Assembly: GCA_002221725.1 (NCBI GenBank)
Contig: NJFT01000276.1
Coordinates: forward strand, 1-49,303
Direction of reading: 5' to 3'
DNA length: 49,303 bases
Origin: Scedosporium boydii
Taxonomy: Eukaryota; Ascomycota; Sordariomycetes; Microascales; Microascaceae
Shown: positions 1 through 11,436 of the stretch, in pieces
How the letters are laid out: every line of letters starts with the position of its first letter
Numbering within the stretch: the stretch's first letter is position 1
Translations under genes and position numbers: made by a program
Notes under the pieces: model-generated
Told to the model about the DNA's origin: nothing
The model's database searches: none
The model's input: only the letters and a program-made list of their open reading frames with translations

Positions 1-577
1 CCTCCCCCTCCTCCTCATCCTTCTTACCCCTCCCCCCTTCTCCCCGCCTCAAAACCTCGAAGCCCCCCGGATCCTCCAAAACTTCATGGCCCCTTCCAGA
101 GAGAAACGCCCTATCCCCCTCCGTAAAAACAGGATCCTGCAAAACCGTCCTCACCCTCCCCTTCTCCTTCTCCCCAGAATCCAATCCGCGAACTAACCCC
201 TCAAACGCAAAAAGCTGCATCCACGCCCTCCGCCTCCCTTCCCACCCTCCTCCCTCTCCCTCTAAACTCCCTAACCCGAGACATAGCCCCACCCTCACCC
301 TCTTCCTTTTCGCCGGGGAAGAGGACGAAGAAGGAGAGAGGTCCGAGGCGATCCGGGCCGCGAGGGAAAGGACTTCTCGCCGCGTGGCGCTCTCGTTCCA
401 GATGGTTTCGTAGCGCGCACAGTCTTTCTGGAGGGAGGAGAGGCGCTCGCTCATGGGGAGGGAGTCTAGTGCAGAGGATGGTTCGCTGGTGGGCTGCTGC
501 TGTGAAGGAGATGGGCGGTTTGGACGGCGGGGTTTCCGTTTGGATCGGATGGTTTTCCATTCTGTGGTTGTTTCCAT
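1..577 (-). CDS. SRR1-like domain protein (3' part outside window)
   Basis: The frame opened by the ATG at 577-575 stays open to the left edge (192 codons), so the C-terminus lies outside the window. The N-terminus reads METTEWKTIRSKRKPRR, the tryptophan-plus-basic opening usual in SRR1-like proteins. It is followed by a glycine-rich strand VGLCLGLGSLEG near residue 100, then LQDPVFTEGD and HEVLED, matching the core of the SRR1-like domain (PF07985). The plant founder SRR1 acts in phytochrome B signalling and the clock. Fungal relatives are linked to cytosolic regulation of haem synthesis or transcription, with biochemistry unsettled. A different frame starting at 560 gives a 119-residue ORF that lacks this domain. 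The gene lies head-to-tail with the DOA1 gene on the same strand, 393 bases apart. Domain recognition is by eye. Confidence 0.8.
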   Translation of the reverse strand, partial: METTTEWKTIRSKRKPRRPNRPSPSQQQPTSEPSSALDSLPMSERLSSLQKDCARYETIWNESATRREVLSLAARIASDLSPSSSSSPAKRKRVRVGLCLGLGSLEGEGGGWEGRRRAWMQLFAFEGLVRGLDSGEKEKGRVRTVLQDPVFTEGDRAFLSGRGHEVLEDPGGFEVLRRGEGGRGKKDEEEGE

Positions 578-970
578 GGCTAGATTTTGCAGGGCGTTCC
601 TTATTCCTTATTCTTCTTCCCCTTCTGGAAGCTGTACCGTGGTGGTGGAGAAAAAGTGCGGTTGGGTGTCGTTGGCTTTAGCTTTTGGCTGTTGCGGCTC
701 AAAATTTATTTTCACTTTTAGTTTCAATTCGTGTGGATGGAATCTGGTCTGAGAATTCCACTAAACAATTATCATCAGCGATCGTCACTCTCAAGAATCA
801 TATCCCATCCATCAGAAGAAACCTCCAAATACTAGAGAAATACTTTTCTTCACATTGTATGCTTCATTACGACTCTATGCTCTAAGAAACGTGCCTCGTA
901 AAGAATAAAAAGAAGAACAATTGTAGAAAACTTCCACTCTCCCATTTCAATGTCATCCTCATCATCCTAT
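578..970. other. Spacer between SRR1-like gene and DOA1
   Basis: This is the promoter side of the SRR1-like gene and the 3' flank of DOA1, both on the minus strand. It is AT-rich around 760-930. I see no conserved gene, RNA or repeat in it. Confidence 0.5.
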
Positions 971-3486
971 TCAACCCAACAAATTAAGCACCTCCTTCCC
1001 CACGCTCCTCACCCTGTCCTCGCCAACCTTCTCCACCACCCCCCTCACAACCCCCCGATCCACGCCCTCCGCCACGGCGCTGTTCCCGTACACCCACGTG
1101 CCCAGCCCCACGAGCCCGCGGTACACCACCTCGCCGTCCGCCGCCGCCGCCGCTGCTTGTTGCTCCGACAGGATCTTCTCCGCCACGCGCGCGAAAGCCC
1201 TCTTGGTGTCCGCCGTCACGACCCCGCCCGTCGTCTTGCGCGCGAGCACGCTGTAGTTGACCACCACCGTCGTCGCCGCTACGAGGACGTTCTTGTTGCG
1301 CCGGCCTGCGCCTTCGCCTCGGAGACCTACGACGCGCTCGAGCAGCGCGATGACGCGGTTCGTTTCCGACGCTGCTACTTCCCTGCCCTTGGGCGTCGCG
1401 AAGATGTTGACGATGGCGCGGAGGGCCATCATGATGCAGTTTTCATTGGGCGTCGTCGGCTCACCCTCTCCTTCCGCCTCTGCGTTGGTGCCCAGCGCCG
1501 CGTCGATAGCTAGCTGGATGATGGAGCGTCCTCGGCTGTCGCGGAAGGATGCAGCGAGGGTTGTATTCGTGACGCAGCGGAGGAGATCGAGACCTGGCAG
1601 ACGGTCGGTGTAGGTCCACTTCGTAGCGATGCGTAGGATGAGTTCGAGGCCGGTCTCGTCGACGGGCTTGTTCGCCTGAAGAATGTAGCGAAGCTCCTTA
1701 AGGTTCGTCTGGTCCTTAGGGTTCAGCGCCGCATCTTTGCGGCCGGAGGAAATCATGGTGGCGTTGACGCTGAGAATCTTGTTGATGATGGCTGCAAAAA
1801 GTTAGTACATACAGAGTTATAGAAGGACAAATGATAAAAATGAACTCGGACTTGAACTCACCCTCGTGCTTGGCTGCCAAAATGCTCAAGTACTCCCCAT
1901 GAGGCAGAACCTTCGGCACCCGCTTCGCCTCATCCCCAGGCTTATACCTCGCATCCGACCCGTACGGATCCGGCGCACTTCCGCCGCCCGTCTCGCCCAG
2001 CGTGGCGCCTTTTGTATTCTGCTCGATGAACTGCACGACGTTGTCGAGATATGAGAGGGGCAGCTCGTTATCTTCGAGGAACTTGCGCGCTCGCTCGTAT
2101 GGGTTCTCGTTGAGGTTGTAAGGTAGCTTCAAGGGAGGCTTGCCGTCCTCGATGTCGACGTCGAACACGAAATCGTACTCTTTGCCCTGATACTCGACCT
2201 TGCGGCCGGAGCTTCCGGCGGAGTCGACGACGGTACCGACGTTGACCCATTGTCGGGCGGCTGAGCAAGAAGAATAAAAGTGATTAGCAAAAGGAGCCAC
2301 GAGGTCCAAAAAAAATGTTAATTCACTTACCCGTTGACCACGTATACGCGCTCACAGAACCATTATCCTCCTTGATCATCTGCACCTGACCCTCCTTCGT
2401 CCCCGACTTTGACGTCAAAAATTCCGGCCCAGGCAACTTCTCCTTATTGATACCACCGACCTGCTGCTGCGGAATGGCCGAAGCTTTCACAGACTCGTCG
2501 AACGCGGCGATGACATCGGGACTCGCGACCCTCTCGGGACTCCGCGTAAACACCCTCGCCACGCCATCGCTCGCGCCGGAAACAATATCGCCCGAATCAG
2601 CACAGGCGGCGACGCACCACACGGAAATAGCGGGATGCGTAATGGTCTGAACGCACTCAAGGTCCTTCCACACGCGCACGGTCCTGTCCTCGGCGCAGCT
2701 CACAATCTCACCCGTGGGCAACGCTGCGAGGCCGTAGACGAAGCTCTCGTGGCCGCGCAGCTCGGCGACCATCTGGCCGTTAAGCTTCCAGAAGCGCAAC
2801 ACGCCGTCGTTGCTGGCGCTCACGATGTCGGCGCCTGTGACGTGGTTCTTGGGTGCGGCGCATAGCGACCGGATGATGTCGTCGGTGTAGATGGTCGAGC
2901 GGGGTTGGACGTCGCCGGAAACGGCCTTTCGCAGGTCGTAAATTCGAATCTTCTTGTCGGCGCAGCCTGTCACGACGGTATTCTCGTCGAGGAAGGTCAC
3001 GGCCCACACGCTCAGCTCGTGGCCCGTCAACACGAACTGGGTCTCCCACTTGGCGACACTCCACACGCGAGCCTGGGAATCCCAACCTCCCGAGACGATG
3101 TAGTTGCCTTTGGGGGAAACGTCAAGGGTGCAGACGTTGTGGGCATGGCCGATGAGCAGGCGTTCGGCATTGTCTCCTGGTAAGGAGGTGGGCTTCCTCA
3201 CGTCGATGATTGTGTCGCGGCCGCCGGAGACCACAAGGCCTTCGGGGTAGTCATGTGTTGGGGGGAGGTAGGTTATGGAGTTGACGTAGTCGGAGCCTTG
3301 GTTCGTGATGTGCGCTTCGAATGTAGAGGACGTGGAAGAGGAGCTGTCGGAGGTGCGCTGCCACAGGCGGACGGAGCAGTCGCGGGAGGCGGAGAGGACG
3401 GCGTCTGGGTTGGGGAAGACGACGGCTCTCACGTCGGACTCGTGGCCGACGAGCTGGGCGGAAAGCTGGAAAGCGGGGGAGGTCAT
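971..3486 (-). CDS. DOA1: Doa1/Ufd3/PLAA-type Cdc48 cofactor (WD40-PFU-PUL)
   Basis: Three exons: 3486-2331, 2260-1862 and 1791-971. Two 70-base introns have GTAAGT and GTGAGT donors, CAG acceptors and a TACTAAC branch site, and phases agree, giving 791 residues (yeast Doa1 715, human PLAA about 795). Residues 1 to about 300 hold WD40 repeats (GHESDVRAVVF, GHAHNVCTLDVSPKGNY, GHELSVWAV, GHESFVYGLAALPTGE). Residues about 385-470 match the PFU ubiquitin-binding domain (WVNVG, KEYDFVFDVDIEDG, NPYERARKFLEDN). The last 270 residues are an armadillo-like PUL domain that binds the Cdc48/p97 tail. The family helps Cdc48 handle ubiquitinated substrates, maintains the ubiquitin pool and acts in ribophagy and endosomal sorting. 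The ATG at 3486 (MTSPAFQLSAQLVGH) starts just before the first repeat. The frame continues upstream to 3729, but that extension is low-complexity and looks like 5' UTR. Confidence 0.95.
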
Positions 3487-4632
3487 TGGGCGGGGTAGTG
3501 ATCGGCCAGCTGCGGTGGTGGGGGGTATGTACAGAACGGAGATGATGGGATTGTACGAGGTGAAAATAAACAGACCGGAGATGTCGGCAAAAGAGTTCGA
3601 AGCTTGAGATGTGCGAGGAGCTCCGGGAAGTGTTGGTGGGAGAGAAGCGGACGAAGTGGGATGAGAAGGCGAGCCTCGATGAGCTGAGCTTGGCTTTGGT
3701 TTAGGGGGGGAGCGGGCCAAGGACGTCACTTGCTTGCCCGTTTGATGGAGCTCAATTGCAGTAGCACTACAAAGTAGTATACCTCAACTGTGTACAAAGG
3801 TATTGAGCTACTGAGATACCGTGCTGAGGTACCTGAGTTGGCTTCAACTTGCTTGGTAATCGTGTATCAATGGCACTGAACGGAGACAATATGGAAGGCA
3901 GTAGAACACTGGAGCAGTCGCCACATCAATGGATGGGACGTTTAAATCAGCAGGAGCTTGTAGCGTCTAGTTTAGGCCAGCCTGGCACTACTTTGTGCTT
4001 CAAGTTTCATCTGTAGGCGGTGAGAATTGCGTGGACGTGCTGAAGCTAGCGGATAAAACTGGGGAGGCGGGGTAGTCAGTCGCTGGTGGAGCGTGGTTGC
4101 TTGTTCAAGCTGGCATCATCGAGATGGATTGATGCTCTGAGCAGCCACGCAATTGCAGCTTCCCCAGACCAAAGGGGTACCCAGAGGTACTTCCTACCAA
4201 CTTCAGACGCCCCATTTAAAACGGAAAGTGGCATGCAGCGTAGACATCATGGCACTACGGCGGGAAGGAGCGCCCGTCCAAGGTGCGAAAGAGAATCATC
4301 ACGAAGGTCGCTCCCGCATTCTAGCCACCTGCACACATGTCCGGATGTGTCTCTGGACTCATTGTATCATTCGATTCGGTTCAACTTCCAAAAAAGAAGA
4401 CCCTCTGGCAAACAAAACCAAAGAACCATCCCCCCCAGACTCCAAAACCCAAAGAGAAAGACAGCCATCCCAAACGCCAGTGTCTATGCTGAAACCCAAA
4501 AAGAGGGAAAAAAGGCCAGACCCAACCCCATCTCGACCCTTCCCCAATAGTCCCCGCAAAATGGTATTATTCCCTCGTACAATCTCATCAAATCATTCCC
4601 ATCCCACCCCTCAAACCCAACAGCTCGATCCC
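3487..4632. other. DOA1 upstream region, no convincing gene
   Basis: The DOA1 promoter is expected here. Open frames at 4086-4550 and 4153-4872 on the plus strand are Pro/Lys/Ser/Thr-rich, have no recognisable domain, and come from a C/A-rich tract (4400-4760). I treat them as chance frames. Confidence 0.5.
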
Positions 4633-4949
4633 CTACAAAAACACCACAATGCCGCCCAGCACCAACGGCGCAAGCCCCACCCACCTCCACGCAGACTGCC
4701 TCTTATTCCTCCCCCAATACCAAAAGCTCACCGTCTCCTCGCCCGCCCCCCTCTCTCCCACACCAATTCCTTCACTGATCTGCAAGCTGCAAGTTCCTCC
4801 GCAAACGAGCCAATAAAAACCCCGGAGCCTAGCTCAGCCAGACGCCCTGCCCACCCTTGCACCTGCAGTTGACCAACAGCGTTGATGCGGGTGACGGACT
4901 GGGAGGGGAGTGGGCCAGGGTGCGAAAAGCCAAAAATTGCTGCGAGCAT
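4633..4949 (-). CDS. Tentative 77-residue protein with one C-terminal membrane span
   Basis: I do not recognise the family. Exon 1 (4949-4863, MLAAIFGFSHPGPLPSQSVT start) and exon 2 (4779-4633) join in phase 0 across an 83-base intron with a weak GTGCAA donor and a TTGCAG acceptor. Exon 2 encodes GVGERGAGEETVSFWYWGRN, a basic stretch, then about 17 hydrophobic residues ending GGIVVFL at the stop. That layout suggests a tail anchor or single-span organelle membrane protein. Support is the phase-consistent join and the clean hydrophobic terminus placed directly before the stop. Against it are the atypical donor and the lack of a recognised homologue. An alternative is an unspliced chance ORF (4728-5066). 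Confidence 0.3.
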
Positions 4950-7247
4950 GGCGTTGGGGGGCTGTGAGTGGCTGGTTGCTTGGGCTTGGTGCAGGTGGTT
5001 AAGCGCCGGGGGCGGCCAATGGGGGCGCGGGGAGGGCGGGAGACCGGGAGGCCGGCATTGAGGCACAGGGTACGAAGTGCTTGACCTTGCTTGTCGTTCG
5101 TGCTGAGGTTTCTCATTTGGCCCTTGTCTCTTTGAAGAATCGACTTGTACGGAGTTTTCTCCGTGGACGAAGACGGGAAGACTGGATGGAGATTAACAGG
5201 TTCATTCAGTGGTTCCCGGTTTGGCCTGGTTTGGAATTGAGTGATCCAATTAAAACGAACGAGTCCCTCCTGTCAGTTGGTGATGAAGCCATTCCTAAAA
5301 GTATCAATCTGCGTAAAATTGCCCGTGAGAGTACATCAACGGTCAAGCTTTCAAGGGGTTCCTTCCTCATCGCGCATCGACGAAATATTCCCGGTTTGCT
5401 CCTCGCGGACCGACCGCTCAAGTTCCAACACACCGTCCCCATCCATCAAGAAATCACACCACGACAGCGCCTACAGGAAAAATTCCAAAAGGACCCTGAA
5501 CTGAAGCACGGGCATGGAAAGAATGAGAAACAACAGACAAAGAAAAAAAGATGAAACAAACAGCCAACATCACATCAATCATCCCATCTCCATCTCCTAA
5601 ACGCCCAGACTGTTCCTCCGCCGTTCCATCGAGATCGACGGCGGACCCTGTCTTATTGGCCTGTTGGTCACGTCAAGCGAAGAGGGTCTGTGGGGTCCAT
5701 CTGTGAGGGCATTCACACAGACGTCGAGCGAATGCAATCACTCTCGGTCGCCAGCCCAGGTCATCTCAAACTGATCGAATGAGCCCGTCAAATTACTGTC
5801 CCCCCAGCAGGGACTGTGATCGATTTGATCCCGAGATCCGAACCATTTCCGGGCGCTTATGCACAGGGACGGGATTCCTATCTCCTAGGATCGGATTGCC
5901 GTCTCGGGCCAAGTATCATTTCGCGAAGCGTGATCACAGTTTCTGTCACGAGTTCTTCCTCGTGAGTTAAGCACATTGTGTCGTCTTCGAACATGGTTGT
6001 GTCTACTATTTCATAAATCCAACTCGTAAAATTACGATAAAAAAAATGACTGCGCGTCGTAGCCTTATCAGACATAATCATCTCGAAGCCTTCAACCAGC
6101 ACAGAAGCACCAGTACCAAACTCAGTTGGCTCATACCCCGACCGAAATGGAACAGCGTGAGAATATGGCATGAAACCGGGTCGAGTAGCCGTGTCAAAAA
6201 ATTTTTTTATAACAATCTTTTTCTTGTAACCCCCCTTTTCCCCCCTTCCTCTGGCTGGCGTTTGGCATCTGTGATCTGGTGATGGCTTTCTTGCCTGAGC
6301 ATTTTCTTCTGGGAATTGCCAGCTTTCAAGATGAGAGAGATACTTGGCGATTTCTTGGCGGGATACGGCTTATGTAAACACCGCCTCCAAGAGGTTCGTG
6401 GTTCGAATTTGTATTTTTCGGTTGATACTGTTCTTTTTCCTCCTTTTGGATTTTGGACCCCAACATCTTGGGGTGTTTGAGCAGTCGCCGGAGCATCTCA
6501 TTCACACTCACTCACTATCACATCCCCCCGCGCCAGCTCAAACCTTGGCATTCCTCTCTAGCATCAACGCCGAATCGAACCCCGGATCAAATCCCTCCCT
6601 TGCGTCCCCACTAGCCTACCGACGCCGGTCCTCTTTTTCCTTGAGACACGGCACCGGATGGAACGGCTATCGAGACATCTCAACACCTCTCTGGGAAACC
6701 TTGGCACACCCTCTTCCCAATCTACAATCGGAGATCTTACCTCGACCACATGGTATCACAGCACACACCGCACATTAATTAGCCTTTTTCTTGCGCACAC
6801 TCTCCCACAACGACAGAGTATTACGTCCGATGCAGTCAGCTTACAAGGACTGCTAAAGAATTAGTACCACCACACTTCTCAGCAGCCCAAAAAAAGAACA
6901 TTAATCACGATTTAAAGTGGCAAAGAGTTTCTGAGACTGTTTTTATTCTCCTTGGCCGCGGTCCAATCGTATATGTTGGCCCTATCTGCAGTATTTTCTT
7001 ATGCTGACCATCTTTCATTCGTGAAACTTGAGCTGGTAAACGGATGGATAAACAGAGAACGGGTTTCTCAATGGCCTGTGGAACTTGGTCGCGGGCCCAT
7101 GGCCTGCCGAAGCAATGAAATGTCAGACATGGTAACCCAAGATGATCTATCAACAGGACAGTCCTTGGCCCATATCGTAGTAAAGTGCTGACGAAAGAAA
7201 AATAAGAAAAAAGGTAACTCGGTGTTGCGCGGTGTGTGGCTGATGAC
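4950..7247. other. 2.3-kb spacer before helicase 3' end
   Basis: No gene is supported here. Frames at 5081-5554 and 6344-6778 (plus) have no domain or codon pattern I can recognise. The interval holds the 3' flank of the helicase gene (minus) and probably the promoter of the tentative small gene. Two T-arm-like motifs (about 6400 and 6585) do not fold into tRNAs. Confidence 0.45.
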
Positions 7248-10200
7248 CTAGAGCTCTATCAAATTGACAGTCTTAGAATCAATGTCGTCCTCCTCCTCTT
7301 CGTCCTCTTCATCATCGTCGTCGTCATCGTCATCCCCCCCAGCCCACGCCACACCGTTACAAATCTTCGCAGCCCCGATTTCTTCTCTTCCTTTTCCATC
7401 GTCTTCTTCCCCCTGACCCATCTGCCGCAAAAAGTCCTCCAGTCCAATTGTATCGTGACCGGTGTTCAGGTCCAGGATTACAACTTCTCCCCGGATTCCT
7501 TCGTCGCCGGGCGGACTGGGCAGCAGAACGTCGCTGGCAGAAGAGTTTCCGTCAGCAAGAGGAGGAGGAGGAGTCGACACTGTAAGGGGCGTCACTTCGC
7601 CTCCGGCACCGCTGGAGCTGTGACTGTGAACAACCCGAACAGGCCGCCTCTCCAAGTTCTTGTCGACCACAACCTCTTTAAAGACATGTTTGATAGTCAC
7701 CGTGGCTTCTAGAGCCTTTGGCTGCGGCGACACTATTTCGGGCCTCACCGGAGCAGCAGACTCGAGTTTGCGATTGATGCTGGGCTTAGCCCGCCGATCG
7801 CGTTCGTCGCTGCTGTAAATGTCTCCCAGGAAGTCGTCATCATAGTCCTCACCAAAGCCCAACTTCGCCCGAGTGGCCGGCTGCCCAGCCGAGACCGAAC
7901 GCGCCATCGCGGGGATATTCTTATTTCCCCTTCGAGATCCCGGCGCGTCACTCTCTCTGTCAGACTCCCAGCCAGATCCGACGTCCCACTCTTCGTCGAC
8001 GAACTTGGGCGCCTCACGCGGCTTCGACGACTGCAGCTGCGGTGCGTTCATCTCCATCCAACCCTCGAGGCTCGCAAACGTGTCCGCTTGCTTCTTTTGA
8101 CGGTGCGAGGATGCAATCGCTCCTTTGCAGCCGAGGGCACAGCGGCAGGGTTTGCCGCAGAGTTCCGAGCACTTGTGGCCACAAGGGGTGCGACGCGCGC
8201 AAGGCTTCTTGCAGTCGAGTTGGCTATGGGGAGCACTATAAGGCAGAATATATGCTCGAGTCAGCAAGGAGGTCTCTCCCAAAGAGGTCAAGAAGATTAA
8301 GAACGTAGAGGGGAAAGAAAAAAGAGAAGAAAAAGAAATAAAACTTACGGATGGCATAGCAATGTACATTGATGTCCGCACTCCTTGTACACGTAAGTGC
8401 ACTTTATACGACAGCCGCCGTGAATGCTGTCCCAGTCTCCCTGGCCCCTGATGTGCGTGACGGCCCCATGCTGTTGGCACGTCAACCGCAACGACCGATG
8501 GCACCTCTGCTGGTTGACGATGACATCCGTCACGGGCTTCCAGATCTTCTTTGCCAGTGGGGACGCCCTGATGAGGTTCCAGTAGTTGCCAAAGATGTAG
8601 AAGCCACGTCGCGCCCGGCTGATAGCGACGACGGCACGGTTTTGATTAGCAAGGAAGCCAACGCGGGACGGAGCGTCCGCGGCAGAGCTACGAACAAGCG
8701 AGAGGATGACCACGTCGTTTTCCTCGCCCTGGTAGCCGTCCACGGTGCAAATCTTGTATCGCTTCGTGGCGTGGAGGTTGCCTAGGATCATATCCTTGGA
8801 GAGGCGCTCGCGGATGCATCCCACCTGTCCCTTGTAAAAAGTAAGAACGGTGATTTTTTCGGGCGAGGTTCCATTTTGCACCAGGTAGCGCACGAAGCCG
8901 GCAATCATTTGTGCCTCGTCGCGGTTGACTCTGCTCAGGTGCTGAGTCACGTCCTCGGGCCAACTGTGGCAAAGGAAGTAGGTCCTGAATTTGCCCATCC
9001 CGGGGACGGGCGGTCGCACCTTCTCATCGGCCACAGAGGGATGATCCGTCAACATGGGGTAGACAGGTCCCAGGATTTGCCGAATCTCCGGAACCATTCG
9101 CCTCTGGACGGTCAGTACGGAATGTCCTATGTCGAGCCTGACCATACGTTCGAAGAGCGACACGCCGAGGTTGAAGGGTTCGTCGGCTAGTCCTGGTACA
9201 TCCGTGTGCGGTGCGAGCTGCATATGGTCCCCGACCAAGATGAGCTGTTCGAGGGAATCGAAAAGGGCCGAGGTAATGTTTACTTCTCGAGTCTCGGCGG
9301 CTTCCTCGATGAGCATCACGCGAGGCTTCAGCCTCTCGAGCAGCTCGCGGTACTTGGTTAGGCCCGTGGTCGTGCATCCGATGACGGGGATCCCGTGAGA
9401 TTGGACCAGTTTCGCATCGCATTGGGCCTTTACCCCTTTTGCGTCGTTGGCAAGCTCGACGGATGAGTGCAGCAAGTTTCGGAAATCTTCCGCTCTGATC
9501 TTGATGTATTGGGTACGAAGGTACCGGTATACAGCACCGCGATAATCGTGAGGCACTCGGTAAAGGTCGTTGTACCGCTTGAGGATCATCTGAACCCTCT
9601 CCCACAACGCCGGCTTCAAAAGGTCCCTTCGGACGTGTCCCTTAAACTTTTCCGAAATTGGGTGGTACACTCCGGACAGCCGATCTCTCTCGTCGTCGTC
9701 TATCGTGCCGGGCCTATTATCGCCAAGAAGTTCTCCGTCCAGAACCGATTCGTACACATTGGACGGGGGGACAAACCGGGGCTGCTGCACCACCAAGAAT
9801 GCATCCCCAAGCCACGTTTCAAATGGGTCTCTCGAATGCGTGTCATCGCCGCTATGCCAACCAACATGGACGATCGAGTCGTACTGCTCCTGAGTGAGAA
9901 GGTCATTGTCAAGCAGATCATGCGGGTCCAAGAAGCCGTCGGGGAAACATTGGCGGAAAAGATGTTCAACATGTCGGGAATGCTCCTTTCGGCGAGCCTC
10001 GATGCGGTTGTACTTGCCACCGAAAAAGTTCTTTCTGGACTCTCGGCGGAGGTTGAAAAGGGTGCGCTGGCTGGCCTGTTCGTTCTTGGAACGACCTCCA
10101 AGGCGAATAAAGGGAACCTTTGTCGCCTGGTGCACGAGAACGAGAAGTTGGTCTAGGGCGTGGTTGGTCTGCGCGGCAATCACGATGGGTGTCTTCCAGT

Positions 10201-11436
10201 CGAGATTCCGAAGAAGAATCCGGACGGCCGACACGGAGACAAACGTCTTGCCGGTGCCGGGAGGACCCTGAATGATGGGGAACTCAGAGGTCAAGATGTT
10301 TCGGATGGCTCCGAGCTGAGACTCGTCCATTCCCGTGAGGGTGGACATCTCTGGGGGGAATGGGCGGCTCAAATTGATCGATGTCAAAATTCCCTTCCCA
10401 TTTAAAGTCTTCCCTTTGCTTTTGTTGGAGTTGGCGTTTTTCTTCTTGTTTTTCTGGGGCTGGAGAGGTTGTGAGAGGACTGGACTGAAGTCAATGAGGT
10501 TCTTGAGCCTCTCAATGTATTCCGGAGGGCTAGCATCCTTGGCTCCCATGATGAGATATCGATCGAAGCGTGAACTGAAACGCAAAAGGTTAGCGCATCG
10601 TCCGAGAAATTAAACGGCTATGACGGCTGGAGGCCTTTTTTGCTTACTCCTTATTAGACCAAAGTTGAAGACCGCGCATGGTATGTCGCACTGATTCATA
10701 GTAGCCGGCCTTGGCTTCGATCATGACCATATGCTCCGCGGGGTCTAGAACTGCATCATCAGGATCGGCCCAAGCGATGTCGATACGAGGAGGCGTGGTA
10801 ATGGGCTCGCCTGCCTTTGTGTCTGGCTCCAGACCGCCGGTGACGAATCTTTGGATCACCGTAGCGACTCTGCAGATGGTGTTGAAGTTGTCTCGAGAGG
10901 TGGACAGGGCCACGACTGTTCCAGGTGTTAAGCGGGGGGAGTGGCTCCAGCGAATCCGTTTGTCCGTCCTGTCTGGGAAGAAACCGATGCGGCACAATGT
11001 GCCGAGGCGAGTCACCTGGTATCCGTGGACCGTGACCTAAGGTAGAGATTGTTCAGCAGTCATAATGACGAAGACGAGGGGAAATCGCGAGCTTACATTG
11101 GTATAGATGGCAGTCTCGGAGGATTCTTTCATTTTGGGGTCTTCGCGATATTCATGGATCGCTCGGCGCAGCAGCTCGACACCCTCATATCGGATGAGAC
11201 GGTATTGGGTCTCGAGGTATCTGGCCTTGTCGCCTGGTGCGCTGTTGACATCGTTGATGGGTAGCTTCCGGGGCTCGGAAGACAGAAGCTCGGCCGAAGT
11301 CGGGCATTCGGGGACCTGGTCCCAAGGAACTGAGAACTATTGGAAGGAAGTGAAAGGTTAGACAATATTCCTTTCCTTTCATGATGAGCCGTCCTGGGAT
11401 TGGGCTGCGAAAGGTCTGTCTACTTACCGGCTCCAT
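7248..11436 (-). CDS. hrr1: UPF1-type SF1 helicase with NF-X1 zinc fingers (Hrr1/ZNFX1-like)
   Basis: Five exons: 11436-11428, 11336-11097, 11036-10648, 10574-8349 and 8235-7248. Introns of 91, 60, 73 and 113 bases all have GTAAG donors and TAG or CAG acceptors. Phases agree throughout and give 1283 residues. Superfamily 1 motifs appear in order: GPPGTGKT (316-323), IEEAAE as the DEAA-type motif II, VGDHMQL, QRRMVPEI, VDGYQGEENDVV and VAISRARRGF. Cys/His clusters of NF-X1 type follow (CGHQCTLLCHP, CGHKCSELCGKPC) across the last intron. The C-terminus is a long acidic Asp/Glu tail. In fission yeast Hrr1 works with the RNA-directed RNA polymerase complex in heterochromatin silencing, and animal ZNFX1 acts in small-RNA inheritance and antiviral sensing. 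The same role here is inferred from family. Exon 1 codes only Met-Glu-Pro, so it is easily missed. Confidence 0.9.

Noticed and set aside
950..1613. Plus-strand ORFs opposite DOA1 exon 3
   Set aside because: They are mirror frames of the GC-rich PUL-domain coding sequence; no domain or independent support.
4086..4872. Overlapping plus-strand ORFs of 154 and 239 residues
   Set aside because: Low-complexity Pro/Lys/Ser composition from a C/A-rich tract, with two frames open at once and no recognisable domain.
5081..5554. Plus-strand ORF of 157 residues
   Set aside because: Mixed composition without any motif, not spliced to anything, ending in a Lys run from an A-rich tract.
6380..6420. tRNA-like T-arm motif GGTTCGAAT on the plus strand
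   Set aside because: Flanking bases do not pair into a T-stem, acceptor stem or anticodon arm, so it is not a tRNA gene.
6565..6625. tRNA-like motif GGGGTTCGATTC on the minus strand
   Set aside because: The T-stem is mismatched and no cloverleaf forms around it.
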